Shown piece by piece: positions 43,951-56,715 of a DNA stretch of 64,000 nt. Position 1 is the stretch's first letter. Every line of letters starts with the position of its first letter. This stretch comes from Candidatus Scatomonas pullistercoris (GTDB lineage Bacteria; Bacillota; Clostridia; Lachnospirales; Lachnospiraceae): the NCBI GenBank assembly GCA_018713515.1, contig DVOO01000027.1, positions 90,142 through 154,141 of the forward strand, in the 5' to 3' direction. Both the position numbers and the translations under genes were made by a program. The notes beneath the pieces are model-generated. The model had not been told where the DNA came from and ran no database searches. It was given only the letters and a program-made list of their open reading frames with translations.

Positions 43951-45828
43951 CTATTGACGATGTGCCTCCAGATAAACCAGAAGCACGGAAATATCTGCCG
44001 GGGATACTCCTGAAATTCTGGATGCCTGCCCGATATTGGACGGGCCAAATGCCTTAAGCTTCTGCCGGGCCTCGATTCTCAGACTCCCAACCGCTTCATA
44101 ATCTATATCTTCCGGGATTTTTTTGCTTTCCATTTTCTTAAACTGTTCTACCTGCTTCTGCTGACGCCGGATGTATCCCTCATATTTTATATGAATATTG
44201 ACCTGTTCCCGGACACCCTCCGGAAGCTTCGGACGATTTGGATCTATACTCTGTATCTTCTCATAATCCAGCTCCGGCCGGCGGATCAGTTCGGCCAGGG
44301 AAGAACCGCTGGTTAAAGGTGTGGAACCCTGGTTTTTCAGAAAATCCTGGACTTCGGAACTCATTCCCACAAAGGTGCGGGAAAGTCTCTCTATCTCTTC
44401 TTCTATCTGTTTTTCCTTTTCCAGAACGTTCCTGTACTGCTCTTCCGTCACCAGTCCTACCTGATATCCATACTTTCTGAGGCGCAGATCCGCATTATCC
44501 TGGCGCAGCAGCAGACGATACTCTGCCCTGCTGGTCATCATGCGGTAAGGTTCATGGGTCTCCTTGGTTACCAAGTCATCGATGAGAACTCCTATATATG
44601 CTTCCGAACGGTCCAGAATCAGGGGTTCTTTCCCCTGGATCTCTCTGACCGCATTAATACCCGCAATCAATCCCTGAGCCGCCGCCTCCTCATAGCCGGA
44701 GCTTCCGTTAAACTGTCCTCCTGAAAATAATCCTCTGATTTTCTTGAATTCAAGAGAAGCTTTCAGCTGAACCGGATTGATGCAGTCATACTCGATGGCA
44801 TAGGCATTCCTGACAATTTTTGCGTGCTCCAGCCCCTCCACAGAATGGTACATAGCATCCTGTACATCCTCGGGAAGAGAACTGGACATACCTCCCACAT
44901 ACATTTCATTCGTATAGTATCCCTCCGGCTCCAGAAATACCTGATGTCTGTCCTTATCCGCGAATTTTACCACCTTATCCTCAATGGACGGACAGTATCT
45001 GGGACCCGTACCATGGATCATGCCGGAATACAGGGGAGAACGGTCCAGGTTTCTGCGGATAATCTCATGAGTTTTTTCATTTGTATAAGTCAGCCAGCAG
45101 GACACCTGATCAATCTGTACATCTTCCGGATCTGTGGAAAAGGAAAAGGGGACCACCCGTTCATCTCCCCGCTGCTCCTGCATTTTACTGAAATCAATGG
45201 TTCTTCTGTCTACTCTCGCGGGAGTCCCCGTCTTAAAGCGCAGCATCTCAATGCCGTTTTTCTTAAGAGAATCCGTCAGATGCGTGGCGGACTGAAGTCC
45301 GTTTGGTCCTGTACAGGTGCTTACATCTCCGTAAATACAGCGGGCATTCAGATAAACGCCTGTACACAGCACCGCCGCTCTGCAGTGATACAGAGCCCCC
45401 GAAACGGTCTTCACTCCCTTTAAAATTCCTTCCTCCGCCACAATCTCGGAGACCTCTGCCTGCCGGATTGTCAGATGCTCTGTATTTTCCAGAACCCTTC
45501 TCATACTTCTGCTGTATTCACTTTTATCCGCCTGTGCCCGCAGAGAATGAACTGCAGGACCCTTGGATTTGTTCAGCATTTTTGACTGAATAAAAGTTCT
45601 GTCTATATTCTTTCCCATTTCTCCTCCCAGGGCGTCAATTTCACGCACCAGATGGCCCTTGGAGGTTCCTCCTATATTCGGATTGCAGGGCATGAGAGCA
45701 ATGCTGTCCACACTCACCGTAAATAAAATTGTTTCCATACCCAGTCTGGCTGCTGCCAGTGCGGCTTCGCAGCCCGCATGGCCGGCTCCTACCACAACAA
45801 TATCATAATATTCTTCTACCCTCGACAT
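43951..45828 (-). CDS. mnmG: tRNA uridine 5-carboxymethylaminomethyl modification enzyme MnmG
   Basis: 625 aa (GidA). FAD enzyme that, with MnmE, installs the carboxymethylaminomethyl group at U34 of certain tRNAs. FAD motif [20 protein letters not shown] at the N-terminus, [18 protein letters not shown], and the MnmG C-terminal [18 protein letters not shown]. It lies 12 bp after mnmE. Full length. Confidence 0.97.
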   Translation of the reverse strand: MSRVEEYYDIVVVGAGHAGCEAALAAARLGMETILFTVSVDSIALMPCNPNIGGTSKGHLVREIDALGGEMGKNIDRTFIQSKMLNKSKGPAVHSLRAQADKSEYSRSMRRVLENTEHLTIRQAEVSEIVAEEGILKGVKTVSGALYHCRAAVLCTGVYLNARCIYGDVSTCTGPNGLQSATHLTDSLKKNGIEMLRFKTGTPARVDRRTIDFSKMQEQRGDERVVPFSFSTDPEDVQIDQVSCWLTYTNEKTHEIIRRNLDRSPLYSGMIHGTGPRYCPSIEDKVVKFADKDRHQVFLEPEGYYTNEMYVGGMSSSLPEDVQDAMYHSVEGLEHAKIVRNAYAIEYDCINPVQLKASLEFKKIRGLFSGGQFNGSSGYEEAAAQGLIAGINAVREIQGKEPLILDRSEAYIGVLIDDLVTKETHEPYRMMTSRAEYRLLLRQDNADLRLRKYGYQVGLVTEEQYRNVLEKEKQIEEEIERLSRTFVGMSSEVQDFLKNQGSTPLTSGSSLAELIRRPELDYEKIQSIDPNRPKLPEGVREQVNIHIKYEGYIRRQQKQVEQFKKMESKKIPEDIDYEAVGSLRIEARQKLKAFGPSNIGQASRISGVSPADISVLLVYLEAHRQ

Positions 45829-45840
45829 CTCATTTACCCT

Positions 45841-47223
45841 TTACTTGCCTGTACAGAATTTTGAAAATATCTCATTGACCAGATCTTCTCCCACGGATTC
45901 TCCCAGAATTTTGCCGAGAGATTCATAGGCATCCATCAGATCGATAGAATAAAAATCCTCAGGAAGTCCGTCCGCAATACTGTTTTCCACCAGCTTCAGA
46001 CTTTTGTCCGCCGCCTCCAGGGCGCTTCTGTGTCTCGCGCTGGTAATATAAATCTCATCGTTAAAAGAAATTCCTCCATGAAAGAAAAGTTCCTGAATTA
46101 CTGTCTCCAGCTGATGGATTCCCTTTTTCTCCTTTACTGAAATGGATATTACGGGAGCATCCAATTTTTCCTTCAGTTCTTCTTCCTTCACTGCCGCTTC
46201 CAGATCATTTTTATTTAAAAGAACAATGGTTTTTTTATTCCTTATGAGTTCCATAATTTTCCGGTCATTCTCATTCAGAGGTGCCGAGCTGTCTACCACA
46301 TACAGGATCAGATCTGCATCCATGGCCTGCTCTTTCGCTCTCTCAATTCCAATCTGTTCCACAGGACTGGAAGAATCCCGGATGCCGGCTGTATCCAGCA
46401 GTCTTAAGGTGATTCCCCTTACATTGATCTGTTCTTCTACAATATCCCGGGTAGTTCCCTCTATTTCCGTAACTATGGCCTTTTCTTCACCGGCCAGAAG
46501 ATTCAAAAGAGAAGATTTTCCTGCATTTGGCCTTCCCAGAATTACTGTTTTTATTCCTTCCTGCAGAAGTCTTCCCTCACCGGATGCAGCGATCAGCTTT
46601 TCGATTCCGGCCTTCTGCTCCATTACGATCTTTCCAAGCTTTTCAGGATATCCTGTCAGATCTGTATGTTCCGGATCATCCAGGGCGGACTCTATAAAGG
46701 CAATTTCATAGAGAAGCTTCTCCCGGATATCCTGTATTTTCTTTTTTACAGATCCCTGGAGCTGACGGAAGGAATTTTTCAGTGCATACTCATTCTTTGC
46801 CTGAATCAGATCCATCACTGCCTCTGCCTGAGAAAGATCCATACGCCCGTTTAAAAAGGCTCTCTTTGTAAATTCTCCCGGATCAGCCGGACGGGCTCCT
46901 GCCCTAAGAACCGCCTCCAGAATTCTGTTCATGGCAAGAATTCCTCCATGGCAGTCTATTTCCACCGTATCTTCTCCTGTATAGGAATGGGGATGGCGGA
47001 GTACAACAGCCAGAACCTCATCAATCGCCTGTCCGTTTTCCTCAATCCAGCCGTAATGGATGGTATTCCCTTCCTGTTCCGACAGCCTTTTTCCCCTCTT
47101 TCCTCTGAAAATCTTATCCGCAATGGAAAAGGCTTCTTTCCCGCTGATCCGCACGATGCCGATTCCTCCGGGAGCCATGGCGGTGGAAACGGCCGCGATG
47201 GTATCCTCATAAACATCTGCCAT
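45841..47223 (-). CDS. mnmE: tRNA modification GTPase MnmE
   Basis: 460 aa (TrmE). Potassium-dependent GTPase partner of MnmG. The N-terminal formyl-THF-binding domain starts DTIAAVSTAMAPGGIGIVRISG. The G domain has GRPNAGKSSLLN, DTAGIRDS and NKNDL. The C-terminus ends in FCTGK, with the conserved catalytic-site Cys. ATG with AAGGAG. Preceded by a hairpin at 47244-47274. Confidence 0.97.
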   Translation of the reverse strand: MADVYEDTIAAVSTAMAPGGIGIVRISGKEAFSIADKIFRGKRGKRLSEQEGNTIHYGWIEENGQAIDEVLAVVLRHPHSYTGEDTVEIDCHGGILAMNRILEAVLRAGARPADPGEFTKRAFLNGRMDLSQAEAVMDLIQAKNEYALKNSFRQLQGSVKKKIQDIREKLLYEIAFIESALDDPEHTDLTGYPEKLGKIVMEQKAGIEKLIAASGEGRLLQEGIKTVILGRPNAGKSSLLNLLAGEEKAIVTEIEGTTRDIVEEQINVRGITLRLLDTAGIRDSSSPVEQIGIERAKEQAMDADLILYVVDSSAPLNENDRKIMELIRNKKTIVLLNKNDLEAAVKEEELKEKLDAPVISISVKEKKGIHQLETVIQELFFHGGISFNDEIYITSARHRSALEAADKSLKLVENSIADGLPEDFYSIDLMDAYESLGKILGESVGEDLVNEIFSKFCTGK

Positions 47224-47243
47224 ATCTGTCTCCTTATGCTTGA

Positions 47244-47274
47244 AGAGGGTATCTCAAAACGTGAGACACCCTCT
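47244..47274 (-). other. Hairpin between jag and mnmE
   Basis: AGAGGGTATCTCA and TGAGACACCCTCT form a 13-bp stem with a 5-nt loop (a G-U pair on the minus strand). No T-tract follows on the minus strand (TTCAAGC), so it may be an RNA processing or stability element rather than a terminator. Confidence 0.6.
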
Positions 47275-47281
47275 AATGACA

Positions 47282-48130
47282 TCATTTCTTCAATGTAATA
47301 ACCACATGGCGGTAGGGCTCATTTCCCTCGCTGTAGGTCTCCACATATCTGTTATTCTGCAGCGCTGAATGGATAATTCTTCTTTCGTAAGGATTCATGG
47401 GCTCCAGAGAAACCGGCTTTCTTGTCCGTCTTACTTTGTAGGCAATATTCTTGGCCAGATTTTCCAGAGTTTCCTTTCTTCTCTTCCTGTAATTTTCTGT
47501 ATCCAGCTTTACACGGACGTAATCCTTCTGATCTTTGTTCACCACAAGACTCACAAGGTACTGAAGAGAATCCAGTGTCTGTCCTCTCTTTCCAATGAGA
47601 ATTCCCATATCCTCACCTGCAAAATCAATATCCAGACTTTCCTGTTCCGGATTATACTCCATGGTTATATCGACAGGCAGCTCCATGGCCTTGAATACAC
47701 CGTCAAGAAAGCTCTGGGCAGAAGCCTTCATCATGACGATTTCTTCTTTCGTTTTTACTGGCGATGGTTCTTTTTCCATCGGTTTTCCAGAATTTTCTTT
47801 TTTGGAAGCTTCTTTTTTTACGGGCTCTTTTCTGGGCTGCTCATTTTTGGCCGGCTCCTTTTTCGGCGCTTCTGCTTTTACAGGTGTTTCTTCCTGTATC
47901 GGGGGGTTCTTTTTTTCCTCTTCAGGAGCGGCCATTTCTTCCAGATTCCAGTCAGGTTCCTCTTTTTTGCGGACCTTAATGACTGCGGGCTTACTTCCAA
48001 ACCCGAGAAAACCGGAACTTCCCTCGCTGATTACCTGAATATCCAGTCTGTCACTGGAAACTTCCAGCTCGATGCAGGCCTTCGTGATTGCATCATCCAC
48101 TGTTTTAGCAGATACTTCTACGTAATCCAT
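47282..48130 (-). CDS. jag: RNA-binding protein Jag/KhpB
   Basis: 282 aa. Jag N-terminal domain (EVSAKTVDDAITKACIELEV), then a 90-residue lysine/glutamate/proline-rich linker (about 75-130), a KH domain with GILIGKRGQTLDSLQYL and an R3H domain (NPYERRIIHSALQ). KhpB binds RNA with KhpA and affects cell elongation and division in Gram-positives. It is 12 bp after yidC, the normal place. Confidence 0.94.
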   Translation of the reverse strand: MDYVEVSAKTVDDAITKACIELEVSSDRLDIQVISEGSSGFLGFGSKPAVIKVRKKEEPDWNLEEMAAPEEEKKNPPIQEETPVKAEAPKKEPAKNEQPRKEPVKKEASKKENSGKPMEKEPSPVKTKEEIVMMKASAQSFLDGVFKAMELPVDITMEYNPEQESLDIDFAGEDMGILIGKRGQTLDSLQYLVSLVVNKDQKDYVRVKLDTENYRKRRKETLENLAKNIAYKVRRTRKPVSLEPMNPYERRIIHSALQNNRYVETYSEGNEPYRHVVITLKK

Positions 48131-48142
48131 ATGCCAACCCCC

Positions 48143-49402
48143 TTACTTTTTCTTTTTGCTGTTCTGAAGATCAAACTGGCGTACCATATTTGCTTTGGCC
48201 GTAATACTGTCGGGCCTTGCGTTATCATTGTAAAATCCGAGAGAATCTTCCTCATTCTCCTTCTGATCTGCAGTACTTTTCGGCGTATTCTTTATATTTC
48301 TCACATTGATTTTTGCCTGATTCGTAATCTTGCTCTGGGGAAGCCCCTTCTTCGCTCTTTTCTTTGCCTGTTTTTCCTGATTTTTCTGAAGAAGCTCCTG
48401 AGCGTCCATTTTGGCGATCCTTCTGTTGATCACCACCTGCTGAATACATCGGATCACAGCGCCCGCAATCCAGTAGATACCAATACCCATGGAAAGAGTA
48501 ACGCAGATAAATGCGGAGAAGATGGGCATGATCATGTTCATCATCTTCATGGATCCGCCCGCAGGATTATCAGCTGTAGTGGCCTGCTGGGGCATCAGCT
48601 TATAGTTCAGCCACTGGGTAAACCAGGCCAGCACAGGCACCAGAATCGCGGCAATCAGAAGCAGCCAGGCTCCCGTGCTGATGCTGCTCTGGATTACATC
48701 CCAGGGAGACTGGGAAATATTAATTCCCAGAAAGCTGTTGATCCGCTCACTCTGTCCCGCCACATCGGTGATGGTAGAATGCAGGGACTGAAACTGCTGC
48801 ACATCCGCCAGCCTGTCCCACTGATCTGGCTTGAGCATATAAAGAAAATCGATCACCTGCGTCTGGGTAGCCGCTTCGCCGAAAGAAACACGGATACTGT
48901 TGCTCTCCGCAAAGGTGGTCAGTATACTGGTGGCGCCGTTCACATCCAAAATCTGACCAGCCAGGCCGCTGAAAATGTTGGCAACCTTGCTGATATATCC
49001 GGGAATATGGTAAATAACCTGATAAAGTCCAAACAGAATCGGAAGCTGGATCAGCAGGGGAAGGCAGCTTCCCATGGGGGAAATGCCGTATTTCTGCTGG
49101 AGAGCCATGGTCTCCTCCTGCATTTTCATCTGAGATGCCTGATCTCTTTTTCCCTGATACTTTTTCTGAATCTTCTGGATTTCAGGCTGAATAATCGTCA
49201 TCATTTTGGACATCTTCTGCTGCTTGATCTGAATAGGTGTCAGAAGCAGATACGTAATGACTGTATACAAAATAATGGCAAGGCCGACATTTGGGATACT
49301 GATGGCATCAAGCACCCAGTAAATGCCGTTCATGATCCAGCCAAGCAGCTGGGCAATCCAGCATATGACCGGCGTAGTTGAAACGCTAAGTAAAATCTCC
49401 AA
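48143..49402 (-). CDS. yidC: Membrane protein insertase YidC
   Basis: 419 aa with five membrane helices. It inserts and folds inner-membrane proteins, alone or with Sec. Typical segments are IILYTVITYLLLTPIQIKQQ, SPMGSCLPLLIQLPILFGLY and PIFSAFICVTLSMGIGIYW. The basic C-terminal tail fits ribosome contact. The start is TTG at 49402 with AGGAGG 8 nt upstream. Firmicute relatives are also called SpoIIIJ. It lies 27 bp after yidD. Confidence 0.95.
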   Translation of the reverse strand: MEILLSVSTTPVICWIAQLLGWIMNGIYWVLDAISIPNVGLAIILYTVITYLLLTPIQIKQQKMSKMMTIIQPEIQKIQKKYQGKRDQASQMKMQEETMALQQKYGISPMGSCLPLLIQLPILFGLYQVIYHIPGYISKVANIFSGLAGQILDVNGATSILTTFAESNSIRVSFGEAATQTQVIDFLYMLKPDQWDRLADVQQFQSLHSTITDVAGQSERINSFLGINISQSPWDVIQSSISTGAWLLLIAAILVPVLAWFTQWLNYKLMPQQATTADNPAGGSMKMMNMIMPIFSAFICVTLSMGIGIYWIAGAVIRCIQQVVINRRIAKMDAQELLQKNQEKQAKKRAKKGLPQSKITNQAKINVRNIKNTPKSTADQKENEEDSLGFYNDNARPDSITAKANMVRQFDLQNSKKKK

Positions 49403-49429
49403 ATTGTTTTCCTCCTTGGATATGCTTGT

Positions 49430-49639
49430 TTACGGCACTGGGTCGTAACCTCCTTTGGAAAAGGGGTTGCATCGCAGAATTCTCCAGGCTGCCAGTAAAC
49501 CTCCCTTAAGGGCGCCGTATTTTTGAATAGCCTCCAGGCCATACTGAGAACAGGTGGGAATATAAGGACATCTTGAACTCTTTAACGGCGACAGATACTT
49601 CTGATAAAAACGAATCATCTTAATTAATACTGTTTTCAT
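49430..49639 (-). CDS. yidD: Membrane protein insertion efficiency factor YidD
   Basis: 69 aa. Family pattern [21 protein letters not shown] and [12 protein letters not shown] with [13 protein letters not shown]; the three conserved cysteines are present. It supports YidC-dependent insertion. Its ATG lies inside the end of rnpA (20-bp overlap), suggesting translational coupling. Confidence 0.96.
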   Translation of the reverse strand: MKTVLIKMIRFYQKYLSPLKSSRCPYIPTCSQYGLEAIQKYGALKGGLLAAWRILRCNPFSKGGYDPVP

Positions 49640-49985
49640 CCTGACTCTTTCTTTCTACAATCTGATGCAGCCCTCCCAGATGATAAATTGCGCGCTCGAT
49701 CTCTTTATACGCACAGTCCTTACTATTTACCCTGGCAATCATCACTACATCATACCCGATATGAAAATATTCTTCCTGCAGACGGTAGCCCTCCCGGATC
49801 AACCGGGCCAGATGGTGGCGCACCACACTGTTTCCCACTTTTTTGCTGACCGATATTCCAATACGATTTTTATTCAGCCAGTTTTCCCGTACATACATAA
49901 CCAGATACTTATTTGCGTAAGATGTTCCCTCCCGGTAGACCAGCTGAAAATCTCTGTTCTTTTTTAAGCTTTCCGAATATTTCAT
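49620..49985 (-). CDS. rnpA: Ribonuclease P protein component
   Basis: 121 aa, basic. It helps the RNase P RNA cut 5' leaders from pre-tRNA. The RNR signature region [26 protein letters not shown] is intact (given here as its two halves [10 protein letters not shown] and [10 protein letters not shown]). ATG with AAGGAAA. It follows rpmH and overlaps yidD by 20 bp. Confidence 0.96.
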   Translation of the reverse strand: MKYSESLKKNRDFQLVYREGTSYANKYLVMYVRENWLNKNRIGISVSKKVGNSVVRHHLARLIREGYRLQEEYFHIGYDVVMIARVNSKDCAYKEIERAIYHLGGLHQIVERKSQDENSIN

Positions 49986-50015
49986 ATTATTTCCTTATTT
50001 ATTTATAGAGAAGAA

Positions 50016-50038
50016 AAGACCACAGAAACTGCGGTCTT
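50016..50038 (-). terminator. Hairpin between rpmH and rnpA
   Basis: Minus-strand AAGACCGCAG-TTT-CTGTGGTCTT (one G-U pair), followed by TTCTTCTC, a weak U-tract. It looks like a partial terminator that would let part of the rpmH transcripts end before rnpA. Confidence 0.65.
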
Positions 50039-50044
50039 AATGTT

Positions 50045-50179
50045 TTATGCTGATAACTGTTTTCTTCCTTTTAATCTTCTGGCAGCTAAAACTTTTCTTC
50101 CGCCTTTCGTGCTCATTCTTGCTCTGAATCCATGAACCTTGGCTCTGGATCTTTTTTTCGGCTGAAATGTCATCTTCAT
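50045..50179 (-). CDS. rpmH: 50S ribosomal protein L34
   Basis: 44 aa: starts [18 protein letters not shown], then [20 protein letters not shown]. All L34 features are present and the protein is nearly all basic. A ribosome site GGGAGGTG lies before the ATG. It is the first gene of the rpmH-rnpA-yidD-yidC-jag-mnmE-mnmG-rsmG run, next to oriC. Confidence 0.98.
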   Translation of the reverse strand: MKMTFQPKKRSRAKVHGFRARMSTKGGRKVLAARRLKGRKQLSA

Positions 50180-50253
50180 AATTCCGGCACCTCCCTTACC
50201 TTTAACCTCTTATTAAAAAAAATTCTTATGCATGCTGAGAAAACATCATTTCA

Positions 50254-50282
50254 ATTATATGCATAAAAGGCAGGTACGTCAA
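50254..50282 (-). promoter_or_regulatory. rpmH operon promoter
   Basis: Minus strand TTGACG (plus CGTCAA, 50277-50282), 17 bp, TATAAT (plus ATTATA, 50254-50259). About 75 bp before rpmH. Confidence 0.85.
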
Positions 50283-50334
50283 GAAAAATTTTACCCTATT
50301 TTTATAGAACAGGAAGTAATTAGTTAACGTAAGA

Positions 50335-50463
50335 TTATCCACATTTTGTGGATAACTTGTGGATAACTTATACCATAGATGTGAATATTTCAAAATTCGA
50401 CTTATTTTTTTCAATGTTTACGCGGTTTTATATTGTGAATAAGAAAACAGCTCTTTATTCACA
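50335..50463. other. oriC: oriC, rpmH-dnaA part (DnaA boxes)
   Basis: Three perfect DnaA boxes: TTATCCACA (50335-50343), TGTGGATAA (50347-50355) and TGTGGATAA (50358-50366). Two variant boxes, TTGTGAATAA (50433-50442) and TTATTCACA (50455-50463), face each other. The stretch 50367-50550 is very A/T rich and otherwise gene-free. Together with 51970-52227 it forms a bipartite origin. Confidence 0.9.
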
Positions 50464-50553
50464 TTTTTATTTTTCAAGAAATCTTATGGTAACATGCAGA
50501 GCAGAAACGCATCTGCGGCAGCATCCGCCGGTTCTTCAATTTCACAAATTCTA

Positions 50554-50582
50554 TTGATAAATCGCCTTTTTTATTATAAGAT
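50554..50582 (+). promoter_or_regulatory. dnaA promoter
   Basis: TTGATA (50554-50559), 17 bp, TAAGAT (50577-50582), about 40 bp before dnaA. The DnaA boxes upstream allow autoregulation. Confidence 0.6.
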
Positions 50583-50628
50583 ATAAAAGGATAATTGGCT
50601 TTGAAAACTACCTCTGGGAGATGTGAAA

Positions 50629-51969
50629 ATGAATATAATTAAGGAAAAATGGACTGAAATTTTAGAACTGGTGAGAGAAGAACACGAACTCAGCGAGGTA
50701 TCCTTTAAGACATGGCTGAAACCCCTTGTCGTACATAAAGTAGAAAACCATGTGGTCACAATTTTAGTTCCTTCCAAAGAAATGGGGCTTGCCTACGTAA
50801 GCAAAAAATACACCCTTCCTCTGAAAGTTGCCATTGCAGAGGTAACAGGGGAGGACTGTGAGATTGAATTTATTCTTCCGGAAGATATTAAGAGGACAGA
50901 AAAATCTGAAACGGCCATAACGGCCTTCTCAGCAGCCGGACTGAATCCAAAATATACATTTAATACTTTTGTAGTTGGCAGCAATAACCAGTTTGCACAT
51001 GCGGCTTCTCTTGCGGTTGCAGAATCTCCGGGAGAAATCTACAACCCTCTTTTTTTGTATGGGGGAGTGGGGCTTGGAAAGACCCATCTGATGCATTCCA
51101 TCGCGCATTTTATTATTGAGCATAATCCGAATGCAAAAATTCTGTATGTGACCAGTGAAGAATTCACCAATGAAGTTATTGAAGCAATCCGAAACAGCAG
51201 TAATTCCGCACTTACGAAGTTCAGGGACAAATACAGAAATATTGATGTACTTCTGATCGATGATGTCCAGTTTATTATAGGAAAGGAATCCACGCAGGAA
51301 GAATTTTTTCATACTTTCAACAGCCTTCATTCCGCCGGAAAACAGATTATCCTTTCATCAGACCGTCCGCCGAAGGACATGGACATCCTGGAAGAACGGA
51401 TCCGCTCCCGTTTTGAGTGGGGACTCATGGCAGATATTCAGAGGCCAAATTATGAAACTCGCATGGCCATTCTCCGCAAAAAGCAGGAGATGGAAGGATA
51501 TGATGTCGGCAATGATGTCATTGAATATATTGCTCAGAATGTAAAATCAAATATACGTGAACTGGAAGGTTCCATGAATAAGGTCATCGCCCTGGCCAAT
51601 CTGGAAAAAAGAGAAATTAACCTGGCTCTTGCGGAGCAGGCTCTGGCAGATATTATTTCTCCTAATGAAAAAAAAGTTATCACACCGGATTACATTATTA
51701 ATGTGGTAGCGGAACATTTCAGCATCACGCCGGAAGATATCAAGGGTACGAAAAGGAGCAGCAAAATTGCATACCCACGCCAGATCTGCATGTATCTCTG
51801 CAATGAGATGACTTCCGTGAATCTGGAAGGTATCGGGCAGATTATGGGTGGTAAGGATCATTCTACGATTATTTACGGGTGTAAAAAGATTGAATCAGAG
51901 ATTGCAAATTCTGAAACTGCAAAAAACACCATTGAAATACTGAAAAAAAAGATCAATCCATCACCTTAA
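50629..51969 (+). CDS. dnaA: Chromosomal replication initiator protein DnaA
   Basis: 446 aa AAA+ protein that binds DnaA boxes and melts oriC. Domain I at the N-terminus (FKTWLKPLVVHKV), a short domain II, domain III with Walker A GGVGLGKTHLMH, Walker B VLLIDDVQF and sensor II (NIRELEGSMNKV), and domain IV HTH with signature GKDHSTIIYGCKKIE. ATG at 50629 with GGGAG 8 nt before; a GTG two codons upstream is less likely. It lies between the two DnaA-box clusters. Confidence 0.98.
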   Translation: MNIIKEKWTEILELVREEHELSEVSFKTWLKPLVVHKVENHVVTILVPSKEMGLAYVSKKYTLPLKVAIAEVTGEDCEIEFILPEDIKRTEKSETAITAFSAAGLNPKYTFNTFVVGSNNQFAHAASLAVAESPGEIYNPLFLYGGVGLGKTHLMHSIAHFIIEHNPNAKILYVTSEEFTNEVIEAIRNSSNSALTKFRDKYRNIDVLLIDDVQFIIGKESTQEEFFHTFNSLHSAGKQIILSSDRPPKDMDILEERIRSRFEWGLMADIQRPNYETRMAILRKKQEMEGYDVGNDVIEYIAQNVKSNIRELEGSMNKVIALANLEKREINLALAEQALADIISPNEKKVITPDYIINVVAEHFSITPEDIKGTKRSSKIAYPRQICMYLCNEMTSVNLEGIGQIMGGKDHSTIIYGCKKIESEIANSETAKNTIEILKKKINPSP

Positions 51970-52227
51970 TTATCCACAGTATCCCTGTGAATGCTTTGTG
52001 GACAAATTGTTGATAACTTTATCTGCTTTTTATACACACGTTATCAACATGCTTCAGAAGACTTTTCCACATAGTTATTTTACCCGAAAATCCTTATATT
52101 TACAGGCCTAAACAGGGTTTTACACATATCCACAGCCCCTAAGAAGACTACTACGGATTCTATATTTATTATCTCTTTCTATGACAGTCTCCGACAGCCT
52201 TTTCATCTGACGTATTTTTGTGGATAA
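51970..52227. other. oriC: oriC, dnaA-dnaN part (DnaA boxes)
   Basis: TTATCCACA (51970-51978), TTGTGGACAA (about 51996-52005), TTATCAACA (52041-52049), ATATCCACA (52126-52134) and TGTGGATAA (52219-52227). A/T-rich intervals (for example 52075-52100) could hold the unwinding element. The region also holds the dnaN leader; no gene was seen. Confidence 0.88.
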
Positions 52228-52280
52228 CTTTTTTCAGAAATACGGAGAAATGGATACACACCAGAAAGGAGCTTTACAAC

Positions 52281-53390
52281 ATGAAACTGGTTTTCTCAAA
52301 ATCAAATCTTTTAAAAAGCGTCAGCATCGTTATGAAAGCTGTTCCCTCCAGGACAACCATGCCGATCCTGGAATGTATTCTGATCGATGCCTCGACCAGC
52401 AGCATAAAATTTACTTCCAACGATATGGAGCTGGGGATTGAAACGTACGCGGAAGGGCTGGTTCTTGAAAAAGGAGTCATCGCTCTGGACGCAAAGATTT
52501 TTTCTGAAATTGTAAGAAGACTTCCCGACAGCGAAGTAACGATTGAGACGGACAGCAATCTGGTGGCCACAATTACCTGCGAAAAAGCAAAATTTAACAT
52601 TCCCGGAAAATCAGGAGAGGATTTTGCCTATCTTCCAATGATTGAAAAAAATGACTGCATCACCATGTCTCAGTTTACCCTGAAGGAAGTGATACGTCAG
52701 ACTATTTTTTCCATAGCACCCAATGAAAATAACAAGCTGATGACAGGAGAACTGTTTGAAGTAAAAAATAATTTTCTGAAGGTAGTTTCTCTGGACGGAC
52801 ACAGAATTGCCATCCGCAGGCTGGAACTGAATGGTACCTACGCGGACCGGAAAGTGGTAGTTCCCGGCAAGACGCTGAACGAGATCAGCAAGATTCTTTC
52901 CGGAGAGGCCGAGGATAAGGTTCAGATTTATTTTTCAGAAAATCATATTCTCTTTGAGTTTGATCAGACCACGGTGGTGTCCAGGCTGATTGACGGAGAA
53001 TACTTCCGGATTGAGCAGATGCTCTCCAGCGATTATGAGACAAAAGTAAAGATTCATAAAAAAGAATTTCTGGACTGTATTGACAGAGCCACCCTGCTGG
53101 TAAAAGAAGGAGATAAAAAACCGATCATTATCCACATAGGAGATGATTCCATGGAGCTTCGCATCGATTCGGCCATGGGCTCCATGCGGGAGGATATTGA
53201 CATTGAGAAAACAGGAAAGGATATTATGATCGGCTTTAACCCGAAGTTCCTGATGGATGCTTTGCGGGTAATTGATGATGAGGAGGTCACTATTTATCTG
53301 GTCAATCCAAAGGCACCCTGCTTTATTAAAAATGATGAGGAGTCGTATATCTATTTGATTCTCCCGGTAAATATTAACGCAGCCAGATAA
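52281..53390 (+). CDS. dnaN: DNA polymerase III beta subunit (sliding clamp)
   Basis: 369 aa, three repeated clamp domains; dimer rings tether polymerase to DNA. N-terminus KLVFSKSNLLKSVSIVMKAV, central DGHRIAIRRLELNG, C-terminal YIYLILPVNI. ATG at 52281 after AAAGGAG; an in-frame reading from 52218 would begin inside a DnaA box and was rejected. Confidence 0.98.
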   Translation: MKLVFSKSNLLKSVSIVMKAVPSRTTMPILECILIDASTSSIKFTSNDMELGIETYAEGLVLEKGVIALDAKIFSEIVRRLPDSEVTIETDSNLVATITCEKAKFNIPGKSGEDFAYLPMIEKNDCITMSQFTLKEVIRQTIFSIAPNENNKLMTGELFEVKNNFLKVVSLDGHRIAIRRLELNGTYADRKVVVPGKTLNEISKILSGEAEDKVQIYFSENHILFEFDQTTVVSRLIDGEYFRIEQMLSSDYETKVKIHKKEFLDCIDRATLLVKEGDKKPIIIHIGDDSMELRIDSAMGSMREDIDIEKTGKDIMIGFNPKFLMDALRVIDDEEVTIYLVNPKAPCFIKNDEESYIYLILPVNINAAR

Positions 53391-53403
53391 GAACAGGAAA
53401 AAT

Positions 53404-53613
53404 ATGGATACAATAAAAATCAGAGATGAATTTATAAAACTGGGCCAGGCTATGAAGCTGGCCGGTCTGGTGGAGGAGGGGGCCGAGGCAAAGGCCGTTA
53501 TTCAGGATGGAAGGGTATCCGTCAACGGAGAAACAGATACCAGAAGAGGAAGAAAGCTTTTTGAAGGAGATATTTTTTCCTTTGAAGGGAAAGAAGTGAA
53601 AATTGTAAAATAA
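53404..53613 (+). CDS. yaaA: S4-domain RNA-binding protein YaaA
   Basis: 69 aa. S4-type fold with FIKLGQAMKLAGLVEEGAEA and VNGETDTRRGRKL. Sits between dnaN and recF as in other Firmicutes. In relatives it is linked to ribosome assembly or RecF expression; the role is not certain. AGGAAA ribosome site. Confidence 0.93.
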   Translation: MDTIKIRDEFIKLGQAMKLAGLVEEGAEAKAVIQDGRVSVNGETDTRRGRKLFEGDIFSFEGKEVKIVK

Positions 53614-53614
53614 C

Positions 53615-56663
<3,049 letters not shown>

Positions 56664-56715
56664 CGGATAAAAGAACGGTAATGGCACAACCACGAACGAA
56701 AGGTGAATACAGAGC

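Noticed and set aside
47369..49381. 670-codon plus-strand reading opposite jag and yidC
   Set aside because: Antisense shadow over two conserved genes.
50226..50557. Short readings in the rpmH-dnaA gap
   Set aside because: They cover promoter and DnaA boxes, lack ribosome sites and are A/T-rich noise.
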